Shown: one piece after another, positions 6,286 through 7,679 of the stretch
Numbering within the stretch: position 1 is the stretch's first letter
How the letters are laid out: every line of letters starts with the position of its first letter
Assembly: GCA_964564025.1 (NCBI GenBank)
Contig: CAZLZO010000052.1
Location: forward strand, 1-7,679
DNA: 7,679 bases
Reading direction: 5' to 3'
Source of the DNA: DRYM01 sp964564025
Lineage (GTDB): Archaea; Thermoproteota; Thermoprotei_A; EX4484-217-1
The notes under the pieces: model-generated
What the model saw: only the letters and a program-made list of their open reading frames with translations
Databases searched by the model: none
What the model was told of the DNA's origin: nothing
Position numbers and translations under genes: made by a program

Positions 6286-7490
6286 TTCTCTATCACCCTC
6301 ACATACAACTCTATGTAACGGGAAACTATTCTGTCCCAAGAATATGTAATAGCTGTTTTAGTTGCATTTTTGCAAAGCGCTTTACTCTTACTACTATCCC
6401 TTAGTAGTGATAACAAAGATGCTATTATACAGGAAGTGCAAGTAGGAGGAATCAGTAAAGCATTTACTTCATGAATAAGGAAATCTCTAAGCCCATCAAT
6501 ATTGCTAGCTATAATCGGTCTGCCCATAGCCATGGCTTCCAATGCTACTAAACCAAAGGGCTCTATGAGCGAGGGTATAACAACTACATCTGCATCAGCA
6601 AGCGCTTCTTTCTTAGCTTGTTCATTTACGTAACCTGTAAATATAACGTTTCTTTCTACTCCTAGCTTTTTAGCTAATGCTTCTAGAACCCTTCTATACG
6701 GTCCATCACCTACTATTACCAGAACTGCATTAGGCTCTTCTCTTAATATGCGTGGCATTGCGGCTATTACGTACTGGAACCCCTTTCTTGGGTGTAGTCT
6801 ACCTATGCATAATATGATCTTTTTATCGAGTGGAATACCATACTTCTTTCTGAACTCGCCTTGTTTTACATTGATAGCATAATTTGGATCTATTCCATTT
6901 GGTATTACGACTATTTGGCTTGGCCTAGCTCCATAGGCTATGGCTTCTTTGGCTATTGCTCTAGATATCGCTGTTACTTTTGTAGCTCCTTCAACTGTTC
7001 TTCTCCCTATTAGCTTGGTGTATAGCAGAAAAGCATATTTCAGCAACCTTTTGCCTAGGTAAAGGGGACTCTTGGGTATACCATGTATAGTTAAGATGTA
7101 TGGTTTCCTAAATACCCTTAGTAATAAAGCTGCATAGTCTACTAGCAGATGACCATAGCCATGTAAGTGCACTACACAGTTGCGGAGCCTCTTCACACCT
7201 CTTAATATCTTGAATAGAAATATCGTGGAATAAATGTTTGGCGGCATGACAGTATCGAGGTATGGCAAGTTCTTAGGCGTCGGTACTAGTGGAAACCAAG
7301 TTACATACACATCCCCATCTTTCTCAATCCAAGGCTTTTCAAGAAGACTTTTCGACTTGTAATATCCTGCAACTACCACCACATTGTATCCTTTTCTAGA
7401 TAGCTCCCGAGCAATGTTCTGAACAACTATGCCTCCCCCACCTATGTTATGAGGAGGATATTCAGGAGCTATCATCAGAACAGCCTTCAC
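6282..7490 (-). CDS. GT4-family glycosyltransferase (GT-B fold)
   Basis: A 402-residue retaining glycosyltransferase of the GT4 type, acting on the cytoplasmic face with an NDP-sugar donor. The N-terminal Rossmann domain begins MKAVLMIAPEYPPHNIGG with a glycine loop (17-20), a hydrophobic region around 105-135 and TIHG (His136). The C-terminal domain has VIPNGIDP, GRLHPRKGF (Arg231, Lys236), GDGP, FTGYV and the EPFGLVALE signature (Glu310 and Glu318, the E-x7-E motif). A hydrophobic stretch near 117-160 may attach it to the membrane. GTG at 7490 gives the classical N-terminus and family-normal length; a GTG at 7553 or TTG at 7616 would add 21 or 42 residues with no recognisable domain. It lacks a Shine-Dalgarno site, as expected for the first gene of an archaeal operon, while the three downstream genes have strong ones. 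Donor and acceptor cannot be read from sequence. Confidence 0.85.
   Translation of the reverse strand: MKAVLMIAPEYPPHNIGGGGIVVQNIARELSRKGYNVVVVAGYYKSKSLLEKPWIEKDGDVYVTWFPLVPTPKNLPYLDTVMPPNIYSTIFLFKILRGVKRLRNCVVHLHGYGHLLVDYAALLLRVFRKPYILTIHGIPKSPLYLGKRLLKYAFLLYTKLIGRRTVEGATKVTAISRAIAKEAIAYGARPSQIVVIPNGIDPNYAINVKQGEFRKKYGIPLDKKIILCIGRLHPRKGFQYVIAAMPRILREEPNAVLVIVGDGPYRRVLEALAKKLGVERNVIFTGYVNEQAKKEALADADVVVIPSLIEPFGLVALEAMAMGRPIIASNIDGLRDFLIHEVNALLIPPTCTSCIIASLLSLLRDSSKSKALCKNATKTAITYSWDRIVSRYIELYVRVIEK
6292..6300 (-). promoter_or_regulatory. Ribosome-binding site deciding the FrhB-like start
   Basis: Minus-strand GAGGGTGAT contains GGTGAT, complementary to the 16S rRNA tail, 6 nt before the ATG at 6285. 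It favours that start over the TTG at 6339, which would add 18 residues before the ferredoxin module and has no site of its own. The resulting 4-nt ATGA overlap with the GT4 gene suggests translational coupling. Confidence 0.7.
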
Positions 7491-7511
7491 CTTACTAGCG
7501 TCGCTACGCTC

Positions 7512-7525
7512 TAGGTCCTGACCTA
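7512..7525. promoter_or_regulatory. Candidate operator: 14-nt inverted repeat between TATA box and start
   Basis: TAGGTC and GACCTA are perfect 6-bp arms around CT. The element lies between a TATA-like box (7528-7540) and the GTG at 7490, where archaeal repressors often block preinitiation. A second short inverted repeat (TAGCG T CGCTA, 7496-7506) follows closely. If the glycosyltransferase really started at 7616 both would lie in coding sequence, which lowers confidence. Confidence 0.35.
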
Positions 7526-7527
7526 AG

Positions 7528-7540
7528 TATATTCTTAAAT
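7528..7540 (-). promoter_or_regulatory. Candidate proximal TATA box of the glycan operon
   Basis: Minus-strand ATTTAAGAATATA is centred about 43 nt before the GTG at 7490. A transcript starting about 26 nt downstream would have a leader of roughly 15-20 nt, fitting a first gene without a Shine-Dalgarno site. It competes with the box at 7646-7658. Confidence 0.35.
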
Positions 7541-7645
7541 GCTGTCTAGCCACATTACTCCATGCCCGTAATATTTTTAGATCGGCACTCCGGTTTCTGC
7601 AAGCTTCAATACTCAATAAAGCGCTAGTTATAGACGAAGAAAGTG

Positions 7646-7658
7646 TATATGTATTTTT
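7646..7658 (-). promoter_or_regulatory. Candidate distal TATA box upstream of the glycan operon
   Basis: Minus-strand AAAAATACATATA is centred about 36 nt before the TTG at 7616. It would place transcription near 7626, giving either a short leader to a TTG-started protein or a leader of about 136 nt to the GTG at 7490. The remaining bases to the window end show nothing else recognisable. Confidence 0.3.
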
Positions 7659-7679
7659 GTGTCCAACAGATTCAATAAC

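Noticed and set aside
6286..6339. 18-residue extension of the FrhB-like protein from TTG at 6339.
   Set aside because: The ATG at 6285 has a well-spaced Shine-Dalgarno site and gives the usual ATGA coupling with the upstream gene.
7491..7616. 42-residue N-terminal extension of the glycosyltransferase from a TTG start.
   Set aside because: GT4 proteins normally begin at the first Rossmann strand, reached at the GTG at 7490; the extension has no motif and covers promoter-like sequence. Not fully excluded.

Overview
The window looks like a piece of a thermophilic archaeal chromosome, most likely a crenarchaeote (Thermoproteota). The reasons are TATA-type promoters, GTG and TTG starts, strong GGAGGTG ribosome sites at internal operon genes but none at the first genes of transcription units, and heavy use of AGG/AGA arginine and ATA isoleucine codons. 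No rRNA or tRNA is present, so the lineage is an inference.

Layout: (1) Bases 1-203 are relatively GC-rich. They hold a possible C-terminal remnant of a Cys-containing protein on the minus strand and a promoter for the plus-strand pair. (2) Bases 204-723 carry two small plus-strand genes 10 nt apart: a zinc-ribbon protein and a helical protein of unknown function. (3) Bases 724-904 lie between converging transcription units. They contain a T-rich terminator, a possible 28-residue ORF, a direct repeat and a 13-nt palindrome. (4) Bases 905-7490 are a minus-strand operon of four genes, each overlapping the next (4, 17 and 20 nt with the starts chosen here). In transcription order these are a GT4-type glycosyltransferase, an F420-hydrogenase beta-subunit (FrhB)-like iron-sulfur protein, a roughly 895-residue polytopic membrane protein with a large outward-facing domain, and a polysaccharide pyruvyltransferase-family protein. 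(5) Bases 7491-7679 contain candidate promoters and an inverted repeat upstream of the operon. The cluster may continue beyond the window.

Working model (inference): the four operon genes form a surface-glycan assembly and modification module. The GT4 enzyme adds a sugar on the cytoplasmic side. The FrhB-like protein performs a reduction on a sugar, lipid carrier or other intermediate. The pyruvyltransferase-like protein adds an acidic ketal or a related group. The membrane protein, with GT-C/YfhO-like architecture and what appears to be a lectin-like beta-sandwich inserted in its extracellular part, acts outside the membrane on the lipid-linked glycan or the S-layer glycoprotein. The lectin-like insertion, the atypical pyruvyltransferase motif and the orphan FrhB protein are the most notable points.
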